Shown: positions 22,192-30,294 of the stretch, piece by piece
Layout: each line of letters starts with the position of its first letter
Position numbering within the stretch: the first letter of the stretch is position 1
Source: a virus
IMG/VR virus record: IMGVR_UViG_3300034072_001157
Span: 1 to 37,002 of that record
DNA length: 37,002 nucleotides
Direction: 5' to 3' (one strand)
Translations under genes and position numbers: made by a program
Notes under the pieces: generated by a model
The model's input: only the letters and a program-made list of their open reading frames with translations
What the model was told of the DNA's origin: nothing
Databases searched by the model: none

Positions 22192-22704
22192 ATGCCCAAC
22201 CCGACCATCAAGATGACGACCGGCCTTTGCGGGCCTGACGTGTCGCTCGTGCGCAATGACCTGACCGATCGCTTCGACGCGGTCGAGGCTTCGCGGCTCA
22301 TCCACTCCGGTTTCGCCGTCCCGACTGGCGACTTCGAGCCGCTGCCGCCTGAAGACTCTGCACCCGAGCTCACGGCCGCGTCGGCCCAGGCGATTGCCGA
22401 GGCCGCTCGTGACAAGGTCGCCGCTGCGATTGCTGCCGCCGAGGAAGCCGAGCGGATCGCCGCCGAGCTGAAGGCGCGCGAAGACGAAGCGGCCAAGGCG
22501 GATGCCGAGCCCGCAGCCGACGCTGATGCCGAGCCCGCGGCCGATGCCGAGCCGGTGGCCGATGTCGAGCCCGCGGCCGATGCCGAGCCCGCGGCCGACG
22601 CCGAACCTGCCGCTGATGCAGAGCCCGCTGCGGCTGCCGAACCGGCGGCCGACGCTGCGCCCGCCAAGGCACCCGCCAAGGCGCCTGCGAAGCGCAAGGC
22701 CTAA
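22192..22704 (+). CDS. Structural-region protein with Glu-Pro-Ala-Ala-Asp-Ala repeats, 170 aa
   Basis: Residues 1-55 form a small domain (MPNPTIKMTTGLCGPDVSLV, RLIHSGFAVPTGDF) similar to short proteins found after capsid genes. Residues 60-105 are an Ala-rich helix. Residues 106-155 repeat a six-residue unit (EPAADA with variants), and the tail is PAKAPAKAPAKRKA. The repeat is acidic, disordered and variable in unit sequence, unlike the clean array at 6819-7112. Function unknown; a linker or head-surface protein is possible. Confidence 0.6.
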   Translation: MPNPTIKMTTGLCGPDVSLVRNDLTDRFDAVEASRLIHSGFAVPTGDFEPLPPEDSAPELTAASAQAIAEAARDKVAAAIAAAEEAERIAAELKAREDEAAKADAEPAADADAEPAADAEPVADVEPAADAEPAADAEPAADAEPAAAAEPAADAAPAKAPAKAPAKRKA

Positions 22705-22710
22705 GCCAGT

Positions 22711-23289
22711 ATGTGGAGCGCGCCAGTCACCCTGACGCCCCCGGCTCGCGAGCCGGTTACGATCGACGAGGCGAAAGAGTTCCTCGTGATCGAGGCGGAG
22801 GAGGTGCTGTACGACCAGCTGCTGGCGCGCTTCATCACCGCAGCACGGATGCAGGTCGAGGCCATGACCGGCACCCGGCTTGTGCCGCAAACCGTCCGGG
22901 TCATGGCGAGCGGTTGGCCGGATCTGATGAGCCTGCCGATCGGGCCCGTCAGCGCCGTCACTGCTCTGGAATGGCAGGATACCGACGGTGTCTGGCAGAT
23001 ACTCGATACCGCGATCTACCAGCTCGCCGCAGCCGGGCTGACCGCGATGATCGGGCTGAAGCCGCGGCAGCACTTCCCCTACGGGCTGCGCCGCGTCGAC
23101 GATGCGATCAGCGTCACACTAGAGGTCGGCTATGATCCGGTCCCCGAGCCAATCCGGACCGCGATCCTGATCATGGTCGCGGACCTCTACGCACAACGCG
23201 AAAGCTTCGTGTTGGGCACAATCGCCGCCAAGGTCCCGACATCGATGCAGGTCGACACCCTGCTAGCCAACTACCGGATCTGGCTGTGA
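22711..23289 (+). CDS. Head-tail connector protein (phiE125 gp8 / HK97 gp6-like)
   Basis: A 192-aa connector. Typical features are the start PVTLTPPAREPVTIDEAKEF, the helical LARFITAARMQVEAMTGTRL, the beta segment PQTVRVMASGWPDLMSLPIG and the terminal VRTAILIM-type helix (PIRTAILIMVADLYAQRES). It forms the ring below the portal that receives the head closure protein. Its stop overlaps the next GTG start. Confidence 0.88.
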   Translation: MWSAPVTLTPPAREPVTIDEAKEFLVIEAEEVLYDQLLARFITAARMQVEAMTGTRLVPQTVRVMASGWPDLMSLPIGPVSAVTALEWQDTDGVWQILDTAIYQLAAAGLTAMIGLKPRQHFPYGLRRVDDAISVTLEVGYDPVPEPIRTAILIMVADLYAQRESFVLGTIAAKVPTSMQVDTLLANYRIWL

Positions 23290-23630
23290 GGGCGGGCAGC
23301 CTCGACCGCCGGGTCAAGATCCTGCGCCGCAAGCTCACCCACGACGGGCTGCAGCAGGTCGAGACCTGGGAGGTCCTGGGCACCCGTTCCGCCTCACGCA
23401 TGCCGGTCGCCGGCGGCGAGCGCGCCGACACAGACCGCCGCAAGAGTTTCCCGCGCTATTCGCTGTGGCTGCGCATCGACAGCCTGACGCGCGCGATCAC
23501 GTCAGCCGACGCGATCGGCATCGATGGCCAGATCTACGAGCTGCTGCAGCCGCCGCTCGAGATCGAACGGTCGCGCCGGCAGGGCATCGAACTGCTGGTC
23601 GAGGGGACCGGCGAGAAGCTGGCCGCCTAA
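23286..23630 (+). CDS. Head closure / head-tail adaptor protein
   Basis: A 114-aa SPP1 gp16-like head closure protein: AGSLDRRVKILRRKLTHDGL, QVETWEVLGTRSASRMPVAG and the terminal QGIELLVEGTGEKLAA are characteristic of this beta-barrel family. GTG at 23286 overlaps the connector stop (GTGA). It plugs the portal channel after packaging and provides the tail attachment surface. Confidence 0.85.
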   Translation: MRAGSLDRRVKILRRKLTHDGLQQVETWEVLGTRSASRMPVAGGERADTDRRKSFPRYSLWLRIDSLTRAITSADAIGIDGQIYELLQPPLEIERSRRQGIELLVEGTGEKLAA

Positions 23631-23655
23631 CTCATTCTGCCAAGGAGCAAGTCCA

Positions 23656-24075
23656 ATGCCCGATATCGTAATCAATGCTGCCAACGTCAGCCCGCGCGGC
23701 GGGGTGCCCCAGTTCGAAGCGCTCGCGGGCGTTGCGATCGCCGCTGGCGAGATGGTCTATCTCGACCCGGCGGACAACCGCCTGAAGCTGGCCGACTGCG
23801 ACGCCGCCGCGCCGAACCTCGCGGCGCGCTCGCCCAGCGGTATGGCGCTCAACAGCGCAGGCGTCGGTCAGCCCGTGAAGGTCGGGCAGCCGAATGGCGA
23901 GGTGAACGTCGGTGCCGTCCTCACCCCGGGCCTTGCCTATTACCTCTCGCCCAACCCGGGCAAGATCTGCCCGGTGGCCGACGTGCTCGCCGGGGATAGC
24001 CCGGTGGTGATCGGGATTGCCCGGTCGAACAGCATCCTTCGCCTCGGGATCCTCGAGAGCGGCGTCACGCTGTAA
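23656..24075 (+). CDS. Probable capsid decoration (cement) protein, 139 aa
   Basis: ATG at 23656 with AAGGAG upstream. The beta-rich sequence (FEALAGVAIAAGEMVYLDPA, QPVKVGQPNGEVNVGAVLTP, GLAYYLSPNPGKICPVAD, VVIGIARSNSILRLGILESG) resembles DUF2190-type capsid cement proteins that bind the outside of mature heads. Its place among head-tail genes rather than before the capsid gene is unusual but known. An alternative is a tail-associated beta protein. Confidence 0.55.
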   Translation: MPDIVINAANVSPRGGVPQFEALAGVAIAAGEMVYLDPADNRLKLADCDAAAPNLAARSPSGMALNSAGVGQPVKVGQPNGEVNVGAVLTPGLAYYLSPNPGKICPVADVLAGDSPVVIGIARSNSILRLGILESGVTL

Positions 24076-24094
24076 CGAGAGGAATTGACGGTGA

Positions 24095-24445
24095 TCAGGA
24101 GCCAATACGCGCTAGCTGCGCCTTTAAATCGGCAGCTGCCGCCGCATCTCGCGCTGTGTCCTGCGTCACTGTCAGCGCGTGCAAATCCTCTAGTCGATGT
24201 GATTCGAGCAGCCGCACGGCTGCCTTCATCCGATCTAGTGCGGCGTCCCGTGCTTGCTCTTCTAGTTCTGCGAATGAAAGCTCGCGTGCTGGATCGAGCA
24301 ATACGGGAACCCGGATCTGCACGGCACGATCATCGGCGTCTCTGAGCTGGATGACGAACTCGCCTTCGCGGAGATTCAGATCGGGATCGAGCGTGCCGAA
24401 ATTGATGAGTGAAAGGCGGTCGAAGCTGAAATCAGGCACAGGCAT
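24095..24445 (-). CDS. Minus-strand gene inside the head-tail operon, probable moron, 116 aa
   Basis: This gene reads against the whole late operon. It begins MPVPDFSFDRLSLINFGTLD and has a beta-rich first half (EGEFVIQLRDADDRAVQIRV). A helical second half follows (LSFAELEEQARDAALDRMKA) and the protein ends ADLKAQLARIGS. A GGAG touches the ATG, so the GTG at 24439, six bases from it, may be the true start. The local GC looks lower than in neighbouring late genes. No family recognised. Placement and strand fit a moron with its own promoter in 24446-24597. Confidence 0.55.
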   Translation of the reverse strand: MPVPDFSFDRLSLINFGTLDPDLNLREGEFVIQLRDADDRAVQIRVPVLLDPARELSFAELEEQARDAALDRMKAAVRLLESHRLEDLHALTVTQDTARDAAAAADLKAQLARIGS

Positions 24446-24597
24446 CTCCGTATTGCAGGGTGAGGGCGAGCAGCAAGCATTTGATCTCCCTGATCGTGAG
24501 GGATCAACAGCTAACGAGAGTCCGCAGCGACGGCAAGAAGGCGGCGCAATGCTCCCACGGGGGGCGGGGCGTCGCCCTTTTCAATTTGGAACACGCG

Positions 24598-25110
24598 ATG
24601 AAGATTGAGATCGACGGGGCTTTGGACATTCAGAAGGCCCTTTCTGAACTCGGCGATCCGCGCGCCGTCCGCACATCGTTGCGCGCCATCCTGCGCAAAG
24701 CTGCGCGGCCGATGCTTGAAGCCGCGCAGGCACACGTTCCGATCGACCAGGGAGACCTCCGGCGCTCACTGAAAATTGCGGCGGCGAAGGGTGAGAAGGC
24801 TGGCGGCGATGCTTTCGGGATCGTCATCGGCATCGACGCCAATGAGCAGCCTGCGCAATACATTATTCGCAAAACGAATTCGGGCGGCAGGCGCAAGGGC
24901 GCAGGTAAAGGTGGCTATTACCGCGATCCAAACGTCGCGGGTCACGGCCCCATGATCGAGTTCGGGACGCCGCAGAAAGCGGCGAACCCATTCATGCGCC
25001 CGGCGTTCGACGCCGAGGGCGAAGCAACTATCCGCCGGTTCGGTGAGGAAGCCGGGCCAATCATCGAGAAGACCGCTGCCAGACTCGCGAAGAAGCGGAG
25101 CAAGGGATGA
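24598..25110 (+). CDS. Tail completion protein (HK97 gp10 family)
   Basis: A 170-aa HK97-gp10-like protein: MKIEIDGALDIQKALSELGD, KAARPMLEAAQAHVPIDQGD, LRRSLKIAA, the HGPMIEFGTPQKAANPFMRP block (the family hallmark), and a basic end (RLAKKRSKG). It joins the tail to the head connector. ATG at 24598 restarts the late operon after the minus-strand insertion. The stop overlaps the next ATG (ATGA). Confidence 0.9.
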   Translation: MKIEIDGALDIQKALSELGDPRAVRTSLRAILRKAARPMLEAAQAHVPIDQGDLRRSLKIAAAKGEKAGGDAFGIVIGIDANEQPAQYIIRKTNSGGRRKGAGKGGYYRDPNVAGHGPMIEFGTPQKAANPFMRPAFDAEGEATIRRFGEEAGPIIEKTAARLAKKRSKG

Positions 25111-25496
25111 GCTGGGAGGCCGCGCTGGTGCATCGCCTGCTGGCGGATCCGGCGGTCGCCGCGATCGTCGACCAGCGGATCGAATGGGACGATCTGGCGC
25201 CCGACACGCCGCTGCCCGCGATCACACTGCAGATCATTACCGATCCGCAGCCCCAGAACAATGACGGCTTCGACACCTTCTGGCCCACGCGGGTCCAGCT
25301 TAACGCGCTGGCCAAGAAGAAGGCCGAAGCCATCGCGCTGCGCAAAGCCGCAGTCGACGCGCTGATCCCTGAAGGGACCGTGGGAGACACGACCTTTCTG
25401 CGCAGCTTTGTCGATGGCGGCGGATCGGACGCGGAAAACTTGCCGACCGGCCGACGCTGCCGAGACCGCAAAGACCTGATCATCTGGCACAACTAG
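25107..25496 (+). CDS. Tail completion / terminator protein (DUF3168)
   Basis: A 129-aa DUF3168 protein, the lambda gpU-like tail terminator of HK97-type phages. Family traits are SWEAALVHRLLADPAVAAIV, the DQRIEWDDLAPDTPLPAITL strand, VQLNALAKKKAEAIALRKAA and DSEN/RD-like end (SDAENLPTGRRCRDRKDLII). ATG overlaps the preceding stop. It caps the tail tube and fixes its length together with the tape measure. Confidence 0.88.
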   Translation: MSWEAALVHRLLADPAVAAIVDQRIEWDDLAPDTPLPAITLQIITDPQPQNNDGFDTFWPTRVQLNALAKKKAEAIALRKAAVDALIPEGTVGDTTFLRSFVDGGGSDAENLPTGRRCRDRKDLIIWHN

Positions 25497-25506
25497 GAGA
25501 AAGCCG

Positions 25507-25941
25507 ATGCCTCTTTCGAATGCGACCCATGGCTTCGGGTCGGAGCTCTGGATCAACACCGGGAGCGGCCTCGTTAAGGTCGCCGAGGTGGACGACATCC
25601 CCGAGCTGCCGACCTCGAGTGAGCGGGAACTCTATGAGACCAGCAACTTCGACAGCGAGCAGTACAAGGAATGGAAGAAGCTCCCGCTGAAGGACGGCAC
25701 CCCGATCACGATCCGGGGCAACTATGTCATCAACTCGGCCTCGGACACGCTGCTCCAGGCGGCAGATAATGCAGAAGGCGCGCTGCCCTACCGCATCGTG
25801 CTGAAGCAAGGCACGGCCGTGTTCCATTGCACCGGCACCGGCCTGTTCTACAACTTCAAGCGGATGAACCCGTCGGATGCCAAGCGCACCTTCGAGATCA
25901 CGCTCAAGCCGGTCGATGCGGCCGGGATTGTGCCTGCCTGA
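25507..25941 (+). CDS. Major tail tube protein
   Basis: A 144-aa tail tube protein with the typical start (SNATHGFGSELWINTGSGLV), then KVAEVDDIPELPTSSERELY, ETSNFDSEQYKEWKKLPLKD and a terminal FEITLKPVDAAGIVPA. The length and beta-rich pattern match siphovirus tube proteins. ATG at 25507 has AGGAG upstream. The stop shares a base with the chaperone ATG (TGATG). Confidence 0.88.
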   Translation: MPLSNATHGFGSELWINTGSGLVKVAEVDDIPELPTSSERELYETSNFDSEQYKEWKKLPLKDGTPITIRGNYVINSASDTLLQAADNAEGALPYRIVLKQGTAVFHCTGTGLFYNFKRMNPSDAKRTFEITLKPVDAAGIVPA

Positions 25942-26372
25942 TGAGCCGGCTCGATGAGAAGCGCTTCAAAGCGCTGAAGCAGGAGTGGATTGCGCGGTTC
26001 AGCTTCAACGCGACCTGCGCAGTCGAGGAAGAGACCGGCGAAAGCTTCTATGCTGTCGCCGCGCCTTTCCTTGCCGCGATCGACAAGGGCGATGCCGAAG
26101 ATCCGGCCAAGGTGCTGGCAGCGCTCGGTGCGCGAAAGAATTCGCGCATCCGGCTGCTACTGTTCCACGCCCTCTCCGATGCTCACGATGTCACGATCGA
26201 GGAGGTCGGCGACATCATCGGCGAGATCGGGTTGCAGGAGGCGATGTCCATCGTTCTCTGGGCGATCGGGAAGGCACTCGGAGCACCTGACGAGGATCAG
26301 GAGGGAAACGCACCCAAGGCGACGCCGGGAGCGAAGAAGACACGCCCGAAATCCGCCGGCGTTCATGGCTAG
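25941..26372 (+). CDS. Tail assembly chaperone G-like (frame 0 product), 143 aa
   Basis: A 143-aa protein in the position of lambda gpG between tail tube and tape measure. It starts MSRLDEKRFKALKQEWIARF, has a helical GTA-like centre (SFNATCAVEEETGESFYAVA, RIRLLLFHALSDAH) and a basic disordered end (KKTRPKSAGVHG). The chaperone coats the tape measure during tail assembly. A slippery heptamer at 26303-26309 lets a fraction of ribosomes shift to the -1 frame and make the longer G-T product. Confidence 0.85.
   Translation: MSRLDEKRFKALKQEWIARFSFNATCAVEEETGESFYAVAAPFLAAIDKGDAEDPAKVLAALGARKNSRIRLLLFHALSDAHDVTIEEVGDIIGEIGLQEAMSIVLWAIGKALGAPDEDQEGNAPKATPGAKKTRPKSAGVHG
26303..26309 (+). promoter_or_regulatory. 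Programmed -1 ribosomal frameshift site GGGAAAC
   Basis: The heptamer GGGAAAC is in the correct X XXY YYZ phase of the G-like frame (codons GGA and AAC at 26304-26309). It lies near the end of the gene and closely resembles the lambda GGGAAAG site. After the slip the -1 frame stays open from 26309 to 26683 and encodes plausible protein. GC-rich sequence follows and might stall ribosomes. Confidence 0.88.
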
Positions 26373-26683
26373 AACTGCTCGGCCGCTGGATCGCCAGCGG
26401 CCGGGCAGAGGCCGAGTTCTGGCGACAGACACCGGCCACTTACGTTGCGACAGTGCGGGCCGAAGCCGGGATCCGGCAGGCCGCACGCGAGGACCGCGTG
26501 CTTACCGATTACGTTGCCGCACAAATGCGCGTGATGGCGGGCGCAGGAAAGCTGGCTCCGCTTGAAAATTACCTCGAGCAGGTTCGGCCGCCGAAGCCGC
26601 GCACCGTCGAGGACATGATCCTCGCCCTCCAGGACGCGGCTGCGCAGGGCGCTCCGATTACATTCGAGCAAGTGAAAGGCTGA
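26309..26683 (+). CDS. T-part of the frameshifted tail assembly chaperone (G-T)
   Basis: In the -1 frame after the slippery site there are 124 codons to the stop at 26683. Recognisable blocks are SWLELLGRWIASGRAEAEFW, RQTPATYVATVRAEAGIRQA and YLEQVRPPKPRTVEDMILAL. There is no good independent start at its beginning, so it is made as a fusion of about 247 aa with the G-like part. In lambda the T domain binds the tail tube protein and recruits it to the tape measure. Confidence 0.8.
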   Translation, partial: RTQGDAGSEEDTPEIRRRSWLELLGRWIASGRAEAEFWRQTPATYVATVRAEAGIRQAAREDRVLTDYVAAQMRVMAGAGKLAPLENYLEQVRPPKPRTVEDMILALQDAAAQGAPITFEQVKG

Positions 26684-26687
26684 ACCG

Positions 26688-29108
26688 ATGGCAGTAAAGA
26701 TCGGATCGCTGATCATCCGGCTAGCAGTCGAACACGGGCTGCTTCAGGAAGGCCTTTCGGCCGCCGAGCAAGACGTCGCCAAAACCACCAAGGCAATCCA
26801 ACGGCGCGGGCGCGAGATCGCCGATTTCGGCAAGAACATGTCTCTGGCGATCTCGCTTCCGGTGCTGGGCCTTGCCACCGCCAGCATCAAGGCGGCGAAG
26901 GAAAGCGCGGACGCGCTCGGCTCCGTCAACGCCGCGCTCGCCTCGATGGGCAATGCTGCGGGCCGCACAACCCAGCAACTGCAGGCGTTGGCTAGCGAGC
27001 AGATGAGCCGCTCGCTCTACGATGATGACCAAATCCTGCGTGAGGTCACAGCAACCCTGCTAACGTTCGGAAAGGTTTCTGGGGAACAGTTCGATCGGGC
27101 CCAGCAAGCCGCGCTGGATATGGCGACGCTTCTTAAAACTGACCTGCAGACTGCATCGATACAGGTCGGCAAGGCGCTAAATGACCCGGTCAAAGGCGTC
27201 GCGGCTCTGTCGAAGGCTGGGATCCAGTTCACCGCGGATCAGAAGGCGATGATCGCCAGCATGGTCGAAGCGGGCGACGTCGCGGGCGCGCAGCGGGTCA
27301 TTCTTGCCGAGCTGGAGAGGCAGTTCAAGGGACAGGCGCAAGCCGCGCGCGATGCCGACCCGGGCGCCGCGCTGGCGCAGTCCTTTGCCAACTTTCAGGA
27401 GGAGATCGGCGCGAAGCTGCTGCCCTTGCTGCCGGCCTTGACCGATGCGCTTACCGGCGTTCTCGATGCCTTCGGCGCAATGCCGGACGGCGTTCAACAG
27501 GCGATCGTGATTGTCGGCGCGCTGACGGCCGCAGTTGGCCCGGTCGCGATAGTTCTCGGCTCGTTGATCAGCGCGGCCTCGGGCACGCTGGCGATCTTCT
27601 CCACTCTTGGCCTGACTTTCGGCGCTGTCGCAGCAGCGGCTGCGCCCTTTATCGCCGCCGCGGCCGCGATCGGTGCCGCCGCCTACGTCATCTACGACAA
27701 TTGGGACAAGATTGCGCCCGTGCTCGACGCGGTCTGGGGCAAGATGCAGACTGTGCTTGGCCCGCCGGTCGAGAAGCTGATCGCCAGTGCGACAGAGCTG
27801 CTTACCGCACTGTGGGAAGGCCCGCTGGGCGAAAGCATTCGGACCGTCGTCAGCGTGCTCGGTGAACTCGGCGCAGCCTACGCGGATGTTATGGGCGATC
27901 GCCTCAACCGCATCTTCAATGCTGCTCTCGCGTTCCTTGGCGCCACGTTCGAGCAGATTGGCAACATCTTCGATCTGTTTTCCGCCTTGCTGCGCGGCGA
28001 CTTCGCTGGGGCGTGGGACGCGGCAAAGGCAATGGTGACGACCGCCGTGAAAGGACTGCTCGCCGTGATCGAGGCGGCTTTTCCCGGCGCGCTCAACTAC
28101 GTCCGGCAGCTTTACGAAGGCGTGAAGACTTGGCTGCAGGACAAGTTGGGCGCGATCTTCAACTGGGTCGGAAAGAAAATCCAGCAGGTCACCGGCTTCT
28201 TCTTCGACATGTATGATGCCGTCGTCGGCAACTCTTACGTGCCCGACATGGTCGACGGGATCGACGTCGAGTTCAAGCGCCTGCAGGGAGTGATGGTCGA
28301 GCCGGCCAAGCGGGCGACCGCCAGCGTCACCGAGGCGACCCGCCAGATGGCGCAGGACGTGATGGGCCTGCTCGACCGGCTGTTCCCCGAATTTGCGAAG
28401 GCCCGCAAGCTGGCCGAGGAGCTGGCGCTGATCGATGGTGCGGGCCTGAACGAAGATCTGCGTCGCCGTGCCCGCCAGCGCCTGCTCGGCGAAGCTTACG
28501 GTAGCAAGGCTGAAGTCAGCTTCGACACCAATCCCGAGGGCCCAATTGAACAGGCCAAAGTGGTCGAGGAGGCGACGGTCAAGATCGGTAAAGCGATGGG
28601 CGGCTTGGCCGACGAGAACGAGGTACAAACCGTTCGCATCGCGCAGACCTTCCAGCAGATGGTCGAGAGCATCCTGTCGAAATCGCGTCAGCTGGTCGAA
28701 GGCCTCAAGAAGGGCGACTTCGCGTCGATCCTCGAAGGCGCGTTCGGCGTATTCTCGGCGCTCGGCAACTCGGGCGTACTGGGCAGCGGTGTCCGTAACT
28801 TCCTTAACGGCGTGCCGGGCCGCGCCAACGGTACCGCTTTCCACCCTGGCGGTTTCATGAAGGTCGGCGAGCGCGGGCCGGAGATCTTGCAGGTGCCGCG
28901 CGGTGGCCGGGTGATCCCCAACCACGAGCTGCGCCAGGCGGGCAGTGTTGCCGGGCGCGTGCACGTGACCGTCGGCATTGACGATAGCGGGAACCTTCGC
29001 GCCGCAGTGGAGCCGATGGTGCGAGAATACTCCGGCGTTGCCGCTCAGGCCGGGGCCGCGATGGCGCAGGCCCAGATGGTCCAGCGTTCGCGCAGGAGAT
29101 ATCGATGA
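26688..29108 (+). CDS. Tail tape measure protein
   Basis: An 806-aa tape measure protein, which sets tail length and is later ejected with the DNA. The N-terminal part is helical (SAAEQDVAKTTKAIQRRGRE, IADFGKNMSLAISLP). A Ser/Ala/Gln-rich region follows with TALLTFGKVSGEQF-like motifs of the family. Hydrophobic segments are at about 270-340 (AIVIVGALTAAVGPVAIVLG, AAAAAPFIAAAAAIGAAAYV). The C-terminus has FHPGGFMKVGERGPEILQVP, a common tape measure ending. The stop overlaps the next ATG (ATGA). Confidence 0.95.
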   Translation: MAVKIGSLIIRLAVEHGLLQEGLSAAEQDVAKTTKAIQRRGREIADFGKNMSLAISLPVLGLATASIKAAKESADALGSVNAALASMGNAAGRTTQQLQALASEQMSRSLYDDDQILREVTATLLTFGKVSGEQFDRAQQAALDMATLLKTDLQTASIQVGKALNDPVKGVAALSKAGIQFTADQKAMIASMVEAGDVAGAQRVILAELERQFKGQAQAARDADPGAALAQSFANFQEEIGAKLLPLLPALTDALTGVLDAFGAMPDGVQQAIVIVGALTAAVGPVAIVLGSLISAASGTLAIFSTLGLTFGAVAAAAAPFIAAAAAIGAAAYVIYDNWDKIAPVLDAVWGKMQTVLGPPVEKLIASATELLTALWEGPLGESIRTVVSVLGELGAAYADVMGDRLNRIFNAALAFLGATFEQIGNIFDLFSALLRGDFAGAWDAAKAMVTTAVKGLLAVIEAAFPGALNYVRQLYEGVKTWLQDKLGAIFNWVGKKIQQVTGFFFDMYDAVVGNSYVPDMVDGIDVEFKRLQGVMVEPAKRATASVTEATRQMAQDVMGLLDRLFPEFAKARKLAEELALIDGAGLNEDLRRRARQRLLGEAYGSKAEVSFDTNPEGPIEQAKVVEEATVKIGKAMGGLADENEVQTVRIAQTFQQMVESILSKSRQLVEGLKKGDFASILEGAFGVFSALGNSGVLGSGVRNFLNGVPGRANGTAFHPGGFMKVGERGPEILQVPRGGRVIPNHELRQAGSVAGRVHVTVGIDDSGNLRAAVEPMVREYSGVAAQAGAAMAQAQMVQRSRRRYR

Positions 29109-29683
29109 TCGACCTGCCGACCTTTGCCGTTCCCGGCAGCTTTGAGGCGACCTTGAACGACGCGGGCTTCACCCAGAGCGGCGTGCAGTCCGATGATTAC
29201 GTGCCGCGCAAGGGCAGCCGCTACACGGTCAGCTTCACCTTCGGCCCCTACACCGCCGATGAGGGGCGGGTGATGGTGTCGCGCCTGATCGCGGGCAAGC
29301 AGGGCGGCGTGCGGGTCAAGCTGCCGCTGTTGCAGCCGCAGGGCTCGCCGGGTGCGCCGCTGCTTAACGGCGCGGTCACTACGGGGCGCACGATTGCCAT
29401 TGATGGGCTGACCCCCGGCTATGTCGTCCAAGAGGGCTTCTGGCTCTCGCTGGTCAAGGATGGGCGGCACTATCTGCACTCAGTCGGCGTGGGCGCAACG
29501 GCTAACGGTTCGGGGCAGGCGACCATCCAACTGAATGAATTGCTGCGGGATAGCTTTGCGGACAACACGGTTGTGAACCTCGCACAGCCACAAGTCGAGG
29601 GCTTGCTTACCGATGATTGGGGCTTCGGCTTCGACGTTAACCGCGTCATTCCCATAGAGTTCACGCTCAAGGAAGTGCGATGA
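29105..29683 (+). CDS. Tail tip protein (distal tail-like), 192 aa
   Basis: Directly after the tape measure, with ATGA overlap. The product (MIDLPTFAVPGSFEATLNDA, KGSRYTVSFTFGPYTADEGR, TDDWGFGFDVNRVIPIEFTL) is beta-rich and of the length of distal tail or minor tail proteins. I recognise no exact family. Its coupling to the next gene and placement support a tail-tip adaptor between tube and hub. Confidence 0.7.
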   Translation: MIDLPTFAVPGSFEATLNDAGFTQSGVQSDDYVPRKGSRYTVSFTFGPYTADEGRVMVSRLIAGKQGGVRVKLPLLQPQGSPGAPLLNGAVTTGRTIAIDGLTPGYVVQEGFWLSLVKDGRHYLHSVGVGATANGSGQATIQLNELLRDSFADNTVVNLAQPQVEGLLTDDWGFGFDVNRVIPIEFTLKEVR

Positions 29684-30294
29684 ACGGGCTGACTTGGCTG
29701 TTGCGCCTCGATCTGCCCTCTGGCGGTGTTTACCTGAATGACGGCGGCGTGACCGTGTGGGGCGGCAATACCTACACCGCCGAGCATCCGGTGATCGGGA
29801 GCCTAGCACAGATCGGGGAACTGACCGAGGGCTTCGGTTCGCAATTGCCCGAACAGGAAATCATCCTCGCGCCGCCGAGCAATGCCGCGTTGGCATCCTT
29901 GCAGGCCGGTGCCTTCGCACGCAGCGCAATGCGCCTTTGGCTGGCAGAATATGACGCGGACACGGGCGCTGTCGTCGGCACGCCCGAACTGCGGTTTGCT
30001 GGCCGTATGGACCGCGTGCGGCAGCAATTCGCTTTCCAGCAATTGCAGATTGTCGTGTCCGGTGTGCCCGAAACTGAGGTGATGCTGTTCTCCGATGACG
30101 GCAACGGGCTGTCCGCTTCGTTCCACAAGCAGGTTTACCCCGGCGAGACGGGCCACGATCAGGCCACGGGCCTTGTCCGCCCCGTCACTTGGGGCGTGGA
30201 AAGCGCGGCCCCGCGTGGCGGTGTGAGCGGGGGCGGTGCAGGCGGTGGCGGCGGCAATGGCTTTGGCAGCGACATTTTTGAGAACGCCCGATGA
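29680..30294 (+). CDS. Tail tip protein, 204 aa
   Basis: ATG at 29680 overlaps the preceding stop. The protein (MNGLTWLLRLDLPSGGVYLN, NTYTAEHPVIGSLAQIGELT, QIVVSGVPETEVMLFSDDGN) ends with VYPGETGHDQATGLVRPVTW and then a Gly-rich tail. The combination of LSASFHKQ and GETGHDQATG is common in minor tail proteins at this spot in alphaproteobacterial phages and resembles DUF2163-type tip proteins. It probably forms part of the baseplate. Confidence 0.7.
   Translation: MNGLTWLLRLDLPSGGVYLNDGGVTVWGGNTYTAEHPVIGSLAQIGELTEGFGSQLPEQEIILAPPSNAALASLQAGAFARSAMRLWLAEYDADTGAVVGTPELRFAGRMDRVRQQFAFQQLQIVVSGVPETEVMLFSDDGNGLSASFHKQVYPGETGHDQATGLVRPVTWGVESAAPRGGVSGGGAGGGGGNGFGSDIFENAR

Noticed and set aside
23640-24075. 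Cement-like protein as the start of a defence island with the minus-strand gene
   Set aside because: The cement-like gene has its own Shine-Dalgarno and the beta-rich pattern of head proteins; no defence-type domain is present.
24446-24597. Extension of the HK97 gp10 gene upstream to 24460
   Set aside because: The upstream part has no family similarity; the ATG at 24598 begins the conserved MKIEIDGALD segment.
27177-28964. 595-codon minus-strand frame across the tape measure gene
   Set aside because: Shadow frame; the plus strand gives a clear tape measure protein.
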